Assembly: GCA_012845835.1 (NCBI GenBank)
Contig: JABAKD010000010.1
Location: 13,362,973 to 13,426,972, forward strand
Reading direction: 5' to 3'
Length of the DNA: 64,000 nt
Origin: Undaria pinnatifida
Taxonomy: Eukaryota; Sar; Phaeophyceae; Laminariales; Alariaceae
A program made the translations under genes and the position numbers. Positions 1-12,330 of the stretch are shown here, one piece after another (the stretch's first letter is position 1; each line of letters opens with the position of its first letter). The notes under the pieces are model-generated. The model ran no database searches and had not been told where the DNA came from. It saw nothing but the letters and a program-made list of their open reading frames with translations.

Positions 1-1015
1 TAAAAGGGTTTCACGCGCCTTTGAAGGTATGTGCGTACAGAAAAAGGGGATGAGGCATTTTATTTTCTCCTTGGACTCGCGACGCGTAGAGCATTTAGTT
101 CTATCCGTCGCTTGTGGGACTAACACAAGGGCTTATCTCATAGAAAAGTGAGTGACCAACGTAGACCCTGCCTATTTGAGAGACCTGCAAGAGGGTGGCC
201 TGTGTATGGCTGTAAACAGCCCCCAATCTCATAACGCATGGCGTCAACGGCAGGTCTTTTCCCGCCTGTCGATCCCGCCATTCGTTGGGGTTTCTGTAAC
301 CCGTTTCCCGTCTTTCGTTATTCGTTTGTGGTTTTCTGATTTAGCATTTTTCCTGGGGCTTCGTAGCCTCGCAGGGTATAAAGGCGTGGGAGTGGGTTTT
401 TTGAAGGGTTGCATCTTCGACTCATGTTCTAGACCTCGGAAATGGTGCTTCCCCGAACCTTCCATATTTCTGCATGTACGGCTCATCAGGGTGGGCTAAT
501 GTTATGGCATTGCCGTGAGAGCCTAGCAAGCCGTAAGATCTAGGATACGGAAATGGTATGAAAAGTTGTCACGTGCCTTTGAAGGCATGTGTGCGTATAG
601 GAAAAATTTGGATAATGTTTTTGCTCCTTACTTAATAGACTCGCAGCGCGTTGAGCGCTCAGCTCTATCCCCTTGGCTTGTGGGACTAACACAAGGCCTT
701 GTTCTAAGGGCTTATTTAATACGTGGAACCTGCCTAGTAGAGAGACTTGCAAGGGGGCGGCCTGTGTGTCTGTCTGCAAACAGCCCCCAATGTTACAATA
801 TTCCTTAATCATTGCGCCTCAGTTATTCCTTCAATTATAATTGCGATTCTTCTTCGTGTGTTTTCCCGGCTGCATGCAGAGCCTATTTTCCGTTCAGAGG
901 TGTGGGAGTGGATTTTGAGTGGGTTTTGAGTAGCCGCTAGTTCATGGGCCCCGGGTTTTCCCCGATTTTCCCACGTTTTTGCTTATAATGCGGCTCGTCA
1001 GGGCGGGCTAGTGGT
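1..1015. repeat. Tandem duplication, period about 0.51-0.56 kb
   Basis: Two diverged copies lie head to tail. Shared blocks include the sequence near 11-40 again at 570-605, the 'tgtgggactaacacaagg' block at about 112 and 678, and 'cggctc(a/g)tcagggygggcta' at 479 and 991. Open frames here are not shared between the copies in a coding-like way, so I read this as non-coding repeat. The left copy may continue beyond the window edge. Confidence 0.7.
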
Positions 1016-1159
1016 ATGCTACGTCCTTGAAAAGGTGGTAACTACTCCTAAAACGGGTAATTGATCAGTTTTCATGTTGTTAGGATTTATATGGCGTTTT
1101 GTATTTGGGATAATCGTGATGCGACGGGAAGGGCATGACCGCATGATCCCTCCCTGTTT

Positions 1160-2055
1160 AGATTATATTATCAAAATTAAAATACACTCCAGCTGTGAGA
1201 TCGAATATTTTGTCGAAACTCATCTTTGCAAGCTGTGTGTGATACTCCGATCGCGCGTATTAAGGGTTGTGTGTCCTCATTAAGGTTATAGGTCGGCAAC
1301 CCCCCTTGCAACTACAGTGTAGCTATCAGGGTCAACAGGGTGATGTTAAGCAGTCTTTGCGCGGAAACTATAAAACCCTTTTCTGAGGGGGACAAAATAT
1401 GACAGCTGTGGAAGGAAATGCATCAGTTTATCAAGTGAATCCTGTAAGTCGAATATCCGGTGAGGGGAGGGCGGAGTTTTTAAGGACGTGGGGGCCTGAT
1501 TTTGATCAAAAGGGGGGCGGGAGGGGGGGAGGCGGGGGAGGGGACGGGTGGGGCAGGTCAGGTTGTGCGTGGAAACTATGAATCCTTATTGTGGGGGAGG
1601 GAAGGGAATGTGGCGGGGGAGGCTGGGGGCGGGGAGGGAGGGCTTTAGGTCGCATAAATGTAGGGGTTTGCTATACGCGTGGTGCTAGGTCTAGGCGATG
1701 GTGTGGGTGGCGGGGAAGGAGGGGGCGTTGGGGGCGGGGGTGGGTGGGAATTACAGCAGCGGCATGGACGGCTCTAAAAAGATAACCAAGCGATATCCAG
1801 GGCGTGGAAGTGTTTATTACTCTGGCGGGTTTCGATATTAGGTGGGGCGTTTAAGCGAGAAGAAGCGAGAAAAAAAAAAAATGGGGCGGGGGGGGGGAGG
1901 GGGGGGGGTGGGGTGCAAGCGGTTTAGGTCACATACACCAGTAATATTAAAATACACTCCAGCTATGAGATCAAGGATTTGGTCGACCCTGGTGTTCGCA
2001 ACATTTTGTGTGATCCTCCGATATAATCTAAACATGTATCACCTATATCCCTAAT
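1160..2055 (+). repeat. R2 repeat array, G-run strand
   Basis: It starts with an R1 unit (about 1165-1270) and continues into blocks separated by runs of 8-12 G (about 1515-1545, 1885-1910). The same blocks occur in reverse complement at 2995-5410 and 21890-22620. Apparent Gly-rich reading frames are translations of the G runs. Confidence 0.7.
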
Positions 2056-2059
2056 GAGG

Positions 2060-2165
2060 ACACACAACCCGTAATACGCGCGATCGGAGTATCACACACA
2101 GCATGCAAAGATGAGTTTCGACTGAATCTTCGATCTCACAGCTGGATAGAGTGTATTTTTATGTC
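2060..2165 (-). repeat. R1 unit
   Basis: Reverse-complement R1: CAGCTG, then the TGAG...CTCA paired core, then GCATGC in place of the usual GCAAGCTG edge. The upstream part 'cctaatgaggacacacaac' is also present. It marks the point where the repeat array changes orientation. Confidence 0.75.
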
Positions 2166-2253
2166 ATGATATCACGATTTTGGGATTAATAATAAAAGCA
2201 GCTGCTGTTGTTGTTTCTCTCCAACCTCTTCCTCCATAAGCTTCCCGAAAGAA

Positions 2254-2568
2254 GTGAGTAACACCATGGACTGCAACAGCAGTAAGCAGACCTGCAGGAG
2301 GGATACTCTGCGCCCCGTTGTTAAGCTTAGTGCGAGAAGACCTTCAATCGCTCCTTCACGCGTCGCCCTCGTTCCCTTCCCCCCTCGCCCCCCCTCCCGC
2401 CGCCCCTGCCCCCCTACAAGCACCATGTCTAACAGTGGCGATGCTGGCTACTCGGGCAGACTGCGGTCCTCCACGCGCCCCATCCAGGAGGCCCAGGGAG
2501 AAGAAATGGAACGCTCGAGGTCCCGCGAGTCTAGACGGGGAGGAAAGCGTGACGAGAACCAGCACTAA
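2254..2568 (+). CDS. Hypothetical Arg/Ser-rich open frame, uncertain
   Basis: A 104-codon frame begins with ATG and ends at TAA. The second half is rich in Arg, Ser and Glu and contains an internal ATG at about 2425 that could also be the start. It lies in the only low-repeat stretch of the first 5 kb, between the two orientations of the R2 array, and is followed by A- and T-rich sequence. I recognise no family, signal peptide or membrane segment. It could be a terminal exon, a decayed gene or a chance frame. A competing frame runs on the other strand. Confidence 0.2.
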   Translation: MSNTMDCNSSKQTCRRDTLRPVVKLSARRPSIAPSRVALVPFPPRPPSRRPCPPTSTMSNSGDAGYSGRLRSSTRPIQEAQGEEMERSRSRESRRGGKRDENQH

Positions 2569-2639
2569 TACCTCAACAGTCCCACCTAGTCACCCAACCA
2601 CCTATCTATACTACTGCTGTAAGAGTTACTTGTGAAATG

Positions 2640-2990
2640 TCACGTTTAAAAAAAAAAAACACGTTTTTTTTTTCAGGCGGCGGTTGAATTTGATTTCTCG
2701 TGTTTTTCCTCCTGTGCTGTAAGCAGCCCAAAGTATTTTTTGTTGCCTTAAATAATGATAATAATTTTGAAATATATATATATATATAAATATGCTCGTA
2801 TCGCAAGTAATACCCGTTTCCTTCATTTTTAGGACGTAACGTTTTTTTTCATGGCATGATCAATTGTTAACACCGTCACAAAAAATGCCAGGAGTCGCGA
2901 CAAAAATAGGTGGCTTTTTGTCGCGAATAGTAATAATGATGATATTTGTCAGGAATCCGGACTTTGAATCGTTTTCCATGAAAAAAAAAT
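2640..2990. other. A/T-rich spacer, no gene seen
   Basis: Contains poly(A) and poly(T) runs (2647-2675) and an (AT)n run at about 2774-2790. No coding or RNA feature is recognisable. Confidence 0.6.
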
Positions 2991-2994
2991 GGTG

Positions 2995-5410
2995 TTAGAT
3001 AATGATGGTGACATTGCATGACCACATTCCACATCTAACATCAAATCTTCTAGAATAATAAACAATACCAGGCACAGGTGATATAAAGGGGTGTCTTCTT
3101 GCTACAACCGTCAGATTTGTCCCCTTCTTTAAGGAGTAATAGTTTCCGCGCACATATTGAAGTGTCCCGCCCGCCCCCGCCCCCACCCGATCCCTCTTGT
3201 TCAAACGCCCCACCTGAAATCCAAATCTGCCAGAGGAGTAAACACTACCAGCCGGCTGATATTACCTCATTATCTTTCTGGCCATCTAACATCAAATGTT
3301 CTAGAATAATAAACAATACCAGGCAGGTGATATAAAGGGATGTCTTCTTGCTACAACCGTCAGATTTCTCCCCTTTAAGGATTTATAGTTTCCGCGCACA
3401 TATTGAAGTGTCTCGCCCCCCCCCTACCCCCCCCCCCCCCCCGGATCCCTTCTGTTGAAACGCCCCACCTAAAATCAAAATCTGCGCCAAAGCAGTAAAC
3501 ACTACCAGCCAGCTGATATCACGTCAGTATCTTTCTAGCCATCCATGCCGTAGCTCCAATCCATTTCTGCCCCCCCCCCCGCCCTTTTTTTTTCTTTTCC
3601 TCTCCCCACCCTTTCGTTCAAACGCCCCACCTACAATCGAAATCGGCCAGAGTAGTAAACACTTCTACGCAATTGATATCACGTCATTATCTTTCTAGCC
3701 ATCCATGACGTAGCTTTCATTATTCCCCCCCCCCCCACCCCCAACGTCCTCTCCTTCCCCCCACCACCCGCACGATCGCCTAGACTTAACACCACGCGTA
3801 TAGCAAGCCCCTACATATATGCGTAATACGCGCGATCGGAGTATCACACACAAGCTTGCAAAGATGATTTTCGGTCAAATCTTCGATCTCACAGCTGGAG
3901 TGTATTTTATGTTATATGCGACCTAAACCTCTTGAAAACCCGTCCCCCCCCCCCTTCCTTTCCCCCCCCCCCCGCTCCCTCTTGCTCAAACGCCCCACCT
4001 AAAATCGAAATCTGCCAGAGCAATAAACACTTCCACGCACTTGATATCACCTCATTATCTTTCTAGAGCCATCCATGCCGCCGCTGGAGCCCCCCCCCCC
4101 CCCCCCGCCCCCCAATGCCCCCTTCTTCCCCACCACCCGCACCATTGCCTAGACCTAGCACCACGCGAATGGCAAATGTGGTGGTACTCCGAGTGGGGGA
4201 TGCGTGGTTGGTCGGTGTTGGGAAGCGTGCTCCTCATGGGTTCCGGTGCCCTTGTTTGGTCTCTCCTCATGGCTCGCTGGATAGACTCAAAAGCTTATAC
4301 ATTATTTCCTCTTCATTGGATTCTAAAAGACAGACAACACAGGCCCTTGGCACACGGTAGTGCAGGGCAGAGCAAGTATAGCAGGTACAGCTGGTAGAGC
4401 AGGTAGTGAGATGTGGGGCGTCCTGCTTGCCCCATCATCGTCACCTACATTATTATCGCCCATCTATGATGGCCTTGACGTGAATGTGGCATCTAAAGTC
4501 ACGTGGTTTCACCTCAACCATGACATGGCTTCACGTCGAATCTATAAAGCTATCCTTCTACGGAGGGCACTCCATTACACTAGGCCACCCTGAATAGTCG
4601 TAGATGCAGGTCACCTGCCAATCAAAGGATATCAAGAAGAAAACATACTGGTACAGAATTGGGAAGGGGATCGAAGATGCGGCTATTCGAAACAAACGAA
4701 AATGAGGCTATGGATTCCCCCACACCTCGTAATAATGAGACTTAAACGCCTCATTGCAAGATATACAACCCTATGATGGAGCTCACAACCGTGAGAGCTC
4801 GAGAAAGGGTATGTACCTACTGTATACCAGTAGCAATCGGCCTACGATGACACGAAGGGCGCGGCCACTGAGCGCAAGGATGCGACACAAACCCCTACAT
4901 CTATTCGACGTGGTTTTCGTCCCCCCGCCCTCCCCCCCAACCCCCTCGAACGCCCCGCCCTCTCCTCACTGGTTGTACGACTTACAGGATAGCATTTATA
5001 GTTGCCACGCACAGATTGAGCTGCCCCGCCCCTCCCCCCCCCCCCCGCGCGCGCTCCCTCTTGATCAAACCCAGGCCCCCACGTCCTTAAAAACTCCGGC
5101 CTCCCCTCACTGGTTATTCGACTTACTACAGGATTCACTTGATAAACTGATGATGCATTTCCTTCCACACACAGCTGTCAGACTTTGTCCCCTCAAAAAC
5201 AGGTTTTTTTATAGTTTCCGCACACAGACTGACTAACATCACCCTGTTAACCCTGATAGCTACACTACTGTAGTTGCAAGGAAGGGGAGTCGCCGACCTA
5301 TATCCTTAATGAGGACACACAACCCGCAATACGCGCGATCGGAGTATCACACACAGCTTGCCAAGATGAGTTTCGACGAAATCCTCGATCTCACAGCTGG
5401 GTTTATTTTC
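2995..5410 (-). repeat. R2 repeat array, C-run strand
   Basis: Tandem and near-tandem units carry the blocks 'aataaacac', 'gatatcac', 'cattatctttctag' and 'cgccccacct', separated by C runs of 9-20 (for example about 3416-3442, 3570, 3726, 3945-3975, 4090, 5030). Units at about 3026-3170 and 3284-3410 repeat with a 258-bp period. R1 cores lie at 3852-3899 and 5354-5401. Pro-rich frames over this stretch are C-run translations. Confidence 0.75.
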
Positions 5411-7200
5411 ATTTTTATAAGATTCCTGACGAAAAAAAACATTTTTTTTATTACCCATTTTCAAACTCTGGCGACGAGGTCCGACTCGAAGGAGGGCACG
5501 GAAACTGCTGCCGCTTTGTCACATCACCTCACGGGAGTGCACCAAGGATCCCATATCTGCCTTGCCAAAACAATATTGGATCAACGGGAAAGTATAATAG
5601 GTGCTTCCAGATGTTTGGTTTTGTATCATCACTGTTACTGGCGAAATGAAACATGTTTTTTGTGGGCAGTACGGGTAAGATCGGAGTCGGGGTTAACGCC
5701 TTTACCACTGGAAACCCTTTTTGGGGACAAAATTACTTGGATTTAGTATAGGGAGGGATTTGGGGTTCTAAAGAGGTTTATGGTTAGGGTTAGGGATACG
5801 GTGCCTGTCTCTGTGTGTGGTGCTAAATACAGCAGTGGTAGTTATGTGGCAGGTTACCATACACACTGGAAGCACACTTGGGCCAACCAATTTCCCCGAC
5901 TCCAATACTTTATCCTAGATAATAGTAGTGGTTCAAAATTGGGGTGTAATTTCCATTTCTACCCTCATCATGAAAAACGCCTAGAAACACAAAAGAAACC
6001 CTGAGATCCCAGGTGCCAACATGCTCCTCCGCCAGACTGGCAGCACTGGTATACCGCGGCAGCAGGAGCGTTTTCCGGCCAACATGTGAGTTTGCTCGAC
6101 GAAATGGTCTTGCTCGTTACAGACTCAAGGTCAAGCGCTCTCTCCCCTGTGCGCATCGGCCAAACGTTTGGGTATCTCGCCCCCAGGGTACGGCTTTTGC
6201 AAGATGTGACTGATGTGATCGTATTAAATTTCGAGCTTTTTTGTTTTTGCGCTCCAGCTGCTCCCGCCCTCCGCTGGCTCTTACTCTACCCGCTTGCTGC
6301 TCAGTGCACGGGGGGGTTGGAACATGGTACTTCATCGGGTTTTCTGTGATCGGAATTGCGACGAGTTACTTATTGGTCATTGAATAGTGGCGTTGTGTTT
6401 GGCTTGATGAGCAAGAGGGCTGGCTCATTCTAGTGATGTATGTTGGTTTTTGTACGAGATGATGTCTTGCTCTTCAGAAAATGTCAAAATATAGACTGAC
6501 GCAAAATCTCAAATCTCCAGATACAAAGACGGGCTTTGGGTAGGTAGGCTGCGTGCTGCTCCTGCTGCGTCCTTTTGAAAGGTCCGCTACAGCCAGTGGT
6601 GCAGGTATTAGTATGTGGCAGCATGGCAGCGCTCTTGTCTGTATTTTAAACCGACTGCTGTTGTCCGTTTTCACTCTTCGTACAGCGGTAGGAGTGAAAG
6701 CGGGAGAGCAACTTACACGTTCCTTGTGTTTCCACATTCTCGGTACTGCTTGCGGTACTGATTGTTGTCGCGAACTGGAGCGAGACATGACGCTCACAGT
6801 TTGCCACCCTTGCGGATTCGGGTGCCAACAGCAATAATCGCCAGGCACTCTTGTTGTCGTGCACTCGTGTACTGCTGTAGTACTCGTACAAGTTACTACG
6901 AGTACAGAGTTACAGCAGTAGTACTAACTGTTAATACATTACCGTACCAGGTATCTGGTACCTGGTTCTGTACTCGTACCTGGGGTACATACCACACACA
7001 AAATGGCGTCACACATCACACCTGGTATACGACACGATCGGTACTCGTAAAAAATGTGGACTCGTACGTATCAGTACCGTAGCGCATACTACCTGGTACT
7101 ATATCAGAGCGATGAACCCAACCGACGGGGAGCCCTCTAACGTACAGAGGTCTAGAAGCAATGATACTGGTGGCATGATGACGTGATATTATAAAAATAT
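5411..7200. other. No recognisable gene
   Basis: Short frames on both strands show no domain I can name. Position 5690-5760 holds a block (R6) ending 'tagtatagggagggattt' that recurs at 29600-29690, 29810-29900 and, reversed, at about 54830-54915. A short 'ggttagggttaggg' lies at about 5781-5796. 6840-7090 is rich in the near-palindromic motif 'ctggtac/gtaccag'. Confidence 0.5.
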
Positions 7201-7250
7201 AAATAATACACTCCAGCTGTGAGATCGAAGATTTTGTCGAAACTCATCTT
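7201..7250 (+). repeat. R1 unit, left half, interrupted
   Basis: Contains the left part of R1 up to 'cgaaactcatctt'. The other half, beginning again with 'aactcatctt', is at 14191. The interruption is the LINE fragment plus DIRS-like element. The repeated 10 bp (7241-7250 and 14191-14200) look like the target-site duplication. Confidence 0.75.
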
Positions 7251-7444
7251 TTGTTATATTTTGGCTCAAGAATTGTGGAATTAATTTACGCAGTAAAATG
7301 ATGCCTGTAAGGCACCCACATGGTACAATGGGATAACCTACTCCCAGAACTAAACATGGAAAAACACCCTTCGGGCTAACCCGCTACGTTTACGTTTCGG
7401 CCCCGTACCGCCGAGAAAAACGGAAACCCTGGCCCCACTTTTCT
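7250..7444 (-). repeat. Q repeat, terminal copy of the DIRS-like element
   Basis: Same sequence as 7751-7945. It forms the 3' terminus of the element on the minus strand and abuts R1 sequence at 7250. Confidence 0.9.
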
Positions 7445-7526
7445 GCTACTATGTTACACTCCTATTACACTAACAACCTTACTGCCCCCCCCCCCCCCTC
7501 TCTTGAGCGTTAGGGTGGGACGGTGG

Positions 7527-7945
7527 GAAAAAAACGATCAAACCCGAAATACGAAACCGATGCTCGCTGCACCTCCCCTTGCGTCTGCGTGTTGCTCTGC
7601 AGTTCGTTTCGCTGCTCGCATGGAAGTGTCGAGCTCCCACGGCACTTTCACCGAAAGCCTTCCACTATAATACAACCCCTCTCCCCTTCCACATTCTTGC
7701 CTCCTCAAATTGCACAAACTCCATATTCGAAATGAATTTGAATATATTAATTTGTTATATTTTGGCTCAAGAATTGTGGAATTAATTTACGCAGTAAAAT
7801 GATGCCTGTAAGGCACCCACATGGTACAATGGGATAACCTACTCCCAGAACTAAACATGGAAAAACACCCTTCGGGCTAACCCGCTACGTTTACGTTTCG
7901 GCCCCGTACCGCCGAGAAAAACGGAAACCCTGGCCCCACTTTTCT
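7527..7945 (-). repeat. Fused internal P and Q repeats of the DIRS-like element
   Basis: P (7527-7754) and Q (7751-7945) join through a shared TTT. P recurs at 13639-13866 and Q at 7250-7444. A fused internal pair is the diagnostic part of split direct repeats, thought to template the circular intermediate. Confidence 0.9.
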
Positions 7946-8000
7946 CCATTGGGCAAGCCCGAATATCTCTGAAACTTATCTTGTTAATTCTCTTCCCGCC

Positions 8001-9106
8001 TTACCTTGTTAGAGCTTCTGACACAAAGTCTGCCCCCTCCCCTCCCGCTCTTACGTAAACCATGAACGCCAGAGACTTCCACCTCCCCGCTCTTTGGATC
8101 TGAATGTCCGAAGCACCTTGTGCCGCCAACTGCGTAGCCCCACCAATCCTACCTGAGTGTAAGGCGTACTGCGTCGGGTCTCTCCCCAAACTACTGACCA
8201 TCCGCCTCAAGGCCTTCGTCGCTACCGCACGCGAGATAACCTTCCACCCGCTTGCCGTGCGTGTCTGCATGAGTGGTGCTGACCCGCTCAATTCGGGGTG
8301 AAGGTCTAGCAGGTCCAGAATTATTTCCAGGGCCCCGTAACCACTCACACCCCTCGTCGCTTGATCCTTCCCTACCGTTACGCTCGTCCTGGTAACCGTT
8401 GCTCCCAACCTCTTGTTGTCTGACTTGGACGCGCGGAACGTCACTTCTACTCTGTCCGCTATGCGCCTGTCATCCCACGCCAGTTGCGACGCTCCCGCAA
8501 AAACAAAACCAAGTCCCTTCTCGTCAGACAAAAGTCCGGGTGTACCAGGCCATTACCAAACGCCCAAATTTCCGAGGCTCTGCACAATAGATGAAACGAC
8601 AAAGCGAGACCGCACCACACTACCCACCCTTCGGTCTCTACACCGGCCACGCACCCCCTCCCCTTGGTTAGCAGTTCCCACGACAGAGGTTTCCTTACCT
8701 TGGGGCGTACCTCCGACTTACCGTGTGCTCTGTCGATTATTTTCCCTACTGCTGTCACCATGCAGTGTGAAGTGGGCAATTCCCAACCCTCAAACATTCT
8801 GTGAAAATACTTGATCGCTGCTAGGTAACCCCGAATCGTCTGACTCTGGTTTTTGAAGCTAAAGCAGCGCAACGCCATGAATTTCGTCAGCTCTGTAACT
8901 GCCGCATCGACTCCGTCTCTTTCTAACAGCCACGCCCCCTTCCCTTCTATCGCCCTGAGACGGCACCACGTTTTCCATTGAGACCAGTACACCTTTTGCG
9001 TGCTTCCCCCCACCGAGGCCAACGCTAGGGTCTCCACCAGTATTTTCGCCTCGTCCTCATTCCCTCCCTCTCCCGCGTATGATCCTGCTCGGAGGGGTTT
9101 GAGCAA
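8001..9106 (-). pseudogene. Tyrosine recombinase region of the DIRS-like element
   Basis: The N-terminal part (around 8900-9030) resembles the SAM-like DNA-binding domain of phage-type integrases, with a W-W-R pattern (VYWSQWKTWCRLR). Nearer the 3' end (around 8040-8160) are the catalytic-type motifs HSGRIGGAT (HxxR) and RAGRWKS followed by MVYVR, giving the H, R, H/W and Tyr positions of the family. A diverged relative of this region is at 44875-46007. As a fossil, the coding region is not in one frame. Confidence 0.85.
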
Positions 9107-9110
9107 GTGT

Positions 9111-9700
9111 TCATGATTCTGCTGTTCGTGTCATCGCATCCCATACATCGTCATTCATGTACTCTGTGGGAAAATTGGGCTGTAGAATTGTCTCGAAAAA
9201 TCCGCACCCGCCCTGACCTATACTTCGCTCTCTCCATTCCCCGTGTACGAGGGGCTGCAGGTTGCGCGCGATCTGTTCTTTTGGCCATCTTGAAATGCCG
9301 TCAGCCACCACATTCTGCACACCGGGAATATGTTTTGCGTCATGGGTCCAACCGCTCGTGCTTTCCAGTCTACCCAGTAATCTCATGGCTAGGGCCGCAC
9401 GTCTGTTACGTGATCCTCCACATCTGTTAATCCACGACACTGCTGCCACGTTGTCTCCTCTCAACAGTACTGGATCTCCTGGCGTTTTCGGCCTATCGTT
9501 CAAAAGGACTTGTGTCACGTACGCTGTCATTACCATGCCACACAGTTCGAGCAAGTTGATCGTTATTGCGTCCTCGCCCTTTGTCACCACCTGTTTTCGC
9601 AGAAGCTCGGACAGCCGGTGGTTCAGATCGTATCTCCAATACACCTGGAGCTCTGGGCAAAACCCCCGACTGCAGTAAAGCTTGCGTCTGAGTAGTATCG
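9111..9700 (-). pseudogene. RNase H region of the DIRS-like element
   Basis: Motifs such as LRGDNVAAVSWIN and KHIPGVQNVVADGISR match the DIRS-type RNase H, in which an acidic residue lies in 'GDN' and a second acidic residue precedes 'ISR'. It follows the reverse transcriptase region and precedes the recombinase, the usual order. Confidence 0.8.
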
Positions 9701-10867
9701 TCGTAAGGCAGTTCGTTGTACGTGTGCGTAAAAAGGTGCTCCAAGCGACTCCCCGGCGTTAACCAAGTTGTGGTCGATTGCCCACTTCCAGAAGGCAATA
9801 TCATTGTGAAACTCCCAGCCCAGTTTAACTACTCTCCCCGTCCGTTTTTTCGACTTAGCTATTTTGTGAAGATCGGTCAAACGTAAAAGCTGCCAGACAA
9901 AATATCTTCCCGCTCTGACTACATACGTGAGGTTCCATAATTTCCCGGCCATGCTGAGAACGGCCTGCGCGCCTGCATGCGTTTTGCTACTAGGCCACTC
10001 AAGTTCTAAGAGTAGTCTAATCGCTTCTATCCTTTCCATAGTGACCGAGATTCGCATGGTGTGGGTGTTGATGGTAAAACCGAGAGCATCTACAGTTGAA
10101 TTCCAATTCGTGCTCTTCTTCGGGGCAAAAATTGGAGTTTCACCTTTTTCGCCTGGTCCAAATAATCTTACGTTATCTGATGCGAGAGAAGCCGACGCTA
10201 TGAGGGCTGTCTGATCTGAAGCGTTGAGCTGCACGCTGGCCATAATAAAATCATCAACGTACACGGACGTTAAAAACGGTTCGCTTGGCCCGCCCCTTTT
10301 CGGGGCGTTAACTCTTACTCCGGTCGGAATCCGGGTTGGACTTCCGTTCTCCCACGGCTTCACGATTTTGACGTGCGACATCATGGCCTTTCCTTCTGGT
10401 AGGATAACGGCGCTATTTACCGTAGTGTTACAGTGGGCGTGTTCGGCCGCTGCGGCCATGAGGCCCCAGTACCCTGGCGAGGCTGCCCATCCAAAGGTGA
10501 GTCTGAAATCCGATACCAACACATCGTCTACCACGTAACAAAAGTTCTGTGCCTGGTGCGGGGCAATTCTAACATTCCTGAAAGCGTCAGTTACGTCTGC
10601 CTTTGCCAACAGTATACGACGGTTGGGGAACCTTATTCGAAGGTCTGTTAGAGCCTTTATAAGTGCGGGGAGGGCGTCACCACAGAGACATTTTGGTACC
10701 TCTTCGGTTTGTGTGTCTCTGTTCAGTCCCCCCTTCTCCCCCCTGGCCGCTCCGGCCTCAAACGAGTAGTCGTTAATGATTCTGACCTTGTGTGTGACCA
10801 CCGCCCCCAGAGGTGCCACCCGCAGCCCTTTTAAAGAGGCAGCGGATTCTCTTTCAAACACGAGCAC
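9623..10867 (-). pseudogene. Reverse transcriptase region of the DIRS-like element
   Basis: A long frame (about 414 codons) carries palm motifs: RILLAKADVTDAFRN (first catalytic Asp), FGWAASPGYW, and VYVDDF (the YxDD box). The end of the frame contains YYSDAS, the first acidic motif of RNase H. The product would copy the element's RNA into DNA. It is the best preserved part of the element. Confidence 0.88.
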
Positions 10868-10886
10868 TCGATTTCGTCTAATATCT

Positions 10887-12295
10887 TCATACAGTTTTTT
10901 TCCAAACTAGGTCCATGTGTTCTGCCACGGTGCTGTGATTTCCATACTGCATTGCTCTGGTTGGGTCGAGGTCCGTGACCGATGTTTTTACCGGGACGCC
11001 ATTCTTGATAATGTCTACGAGCTCCGTTATTGCTGGAAAGCCCTTAATAAGCCCAAAATAGTGTTCCACTTGGCTGAGAGAGAAAGGAGGTGACACCAAG
11101 GTGCCTCCGATTCCAACAGCCACGTCCCCCACACTACCATCGCGTACATGTAACAGCTCTGTGCCTATTTCTGCCATCTCTCGAATGACTCGTTTCGTTC
11201 TAGCAAGGTCGCGGTTTTCGGCGGCCATCGACACCTTTGTTTGATTCCATCTTCCGTTCAGCTCAGCGATTTTTGCTTTTCTGCTGTTGCCATTGTTGGT
11301 TACATTGCATGTCTGAACTTGAGTGTAGTACGATTCTTTTCCATCTAAAGGGGCTACTTGTCGCCCCGACTCGGGTACATATTTTTCTTTTGCGTACTCG
11401 CTTAAGTTGGTTGCCTTTGAGGACTCTCGCCAGCCTTGCGCCGACTGGACACGACCCACGTCAGGCAACTGGCCATGACTCTGGACTTTATTTTCCGCCC
11501 GGGACTCATGATCCGGCAACTGTTCGTGACCATGCCGCCCCTGCGGTGCTTTTGAGTACTCTCGCAAGCCTTGCGCCGACTGGGCACGACCAAGGCCAGG
11601 CAACTGGCCATGACCTTGGTAACGCTGTCTAGATTTACTGCTATCCTGTTCCGACTCGGAACGATCAAAGGCAGGCAACTGGCCATGCCCACAGTAAATC
11701 TGTCTTGCGTTATTGTTTTTAGACAGTCCCAACTGGGGACCATCACGGACAGGCGACTGGCCATGCCCACAGTAATTATGCACCGTGTGATTGAATTTTT
11801 CTTTTTTCGAAACTACCAGGGTTCGGCAACTCACCTTTCTCCTGGCAACGCTGTGTGACCCTACCGCCACTCTGTTCCGGCTCGTTACCAACCGACTCCG
11901 GCAACTGACAACCATCATTTCTAGCGTTGCTACATTTCTTACCGCTATGCTCACGACCAACGTCAGGCAACTGGCCATGACTCTGGACTTTATTTTCCGC
12001 CCGGGACTCATGATCCGGCAACTGTTCGTGACCATGCCGCCCCTGCGGTGCTTTTGAGTACTCTCGCAAGCCTTGCGCCGACTGGGCACGACCAAGGCCA
12101 GGCAACTGGCCATGACCTTGGTAACGCTGTCTAGATTTACTGCTATCCTGTTCCGACTCGGAACGATCAAAGGCGGGCAACTGGCCATGCCCACAGTAAA
12201 TCTGTCTTGCGTTATTGTTTTTAGACAGTCCCAACTGGGGACCATCACGGACAGGCGACTGGCCATGCCCACAGTAATGATGCACCGTGTGATTG

Positions 12296-12330
<35 letters not shown>

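Noticed and set aside
1188-1234. Hammerhead ribozyme in the R1 core (CTGTGAG and CGAAAC are present)
   Set aside because: The invariant CUGAUGA core is missing and type II copies lack GAAAC, so the match is superficial.
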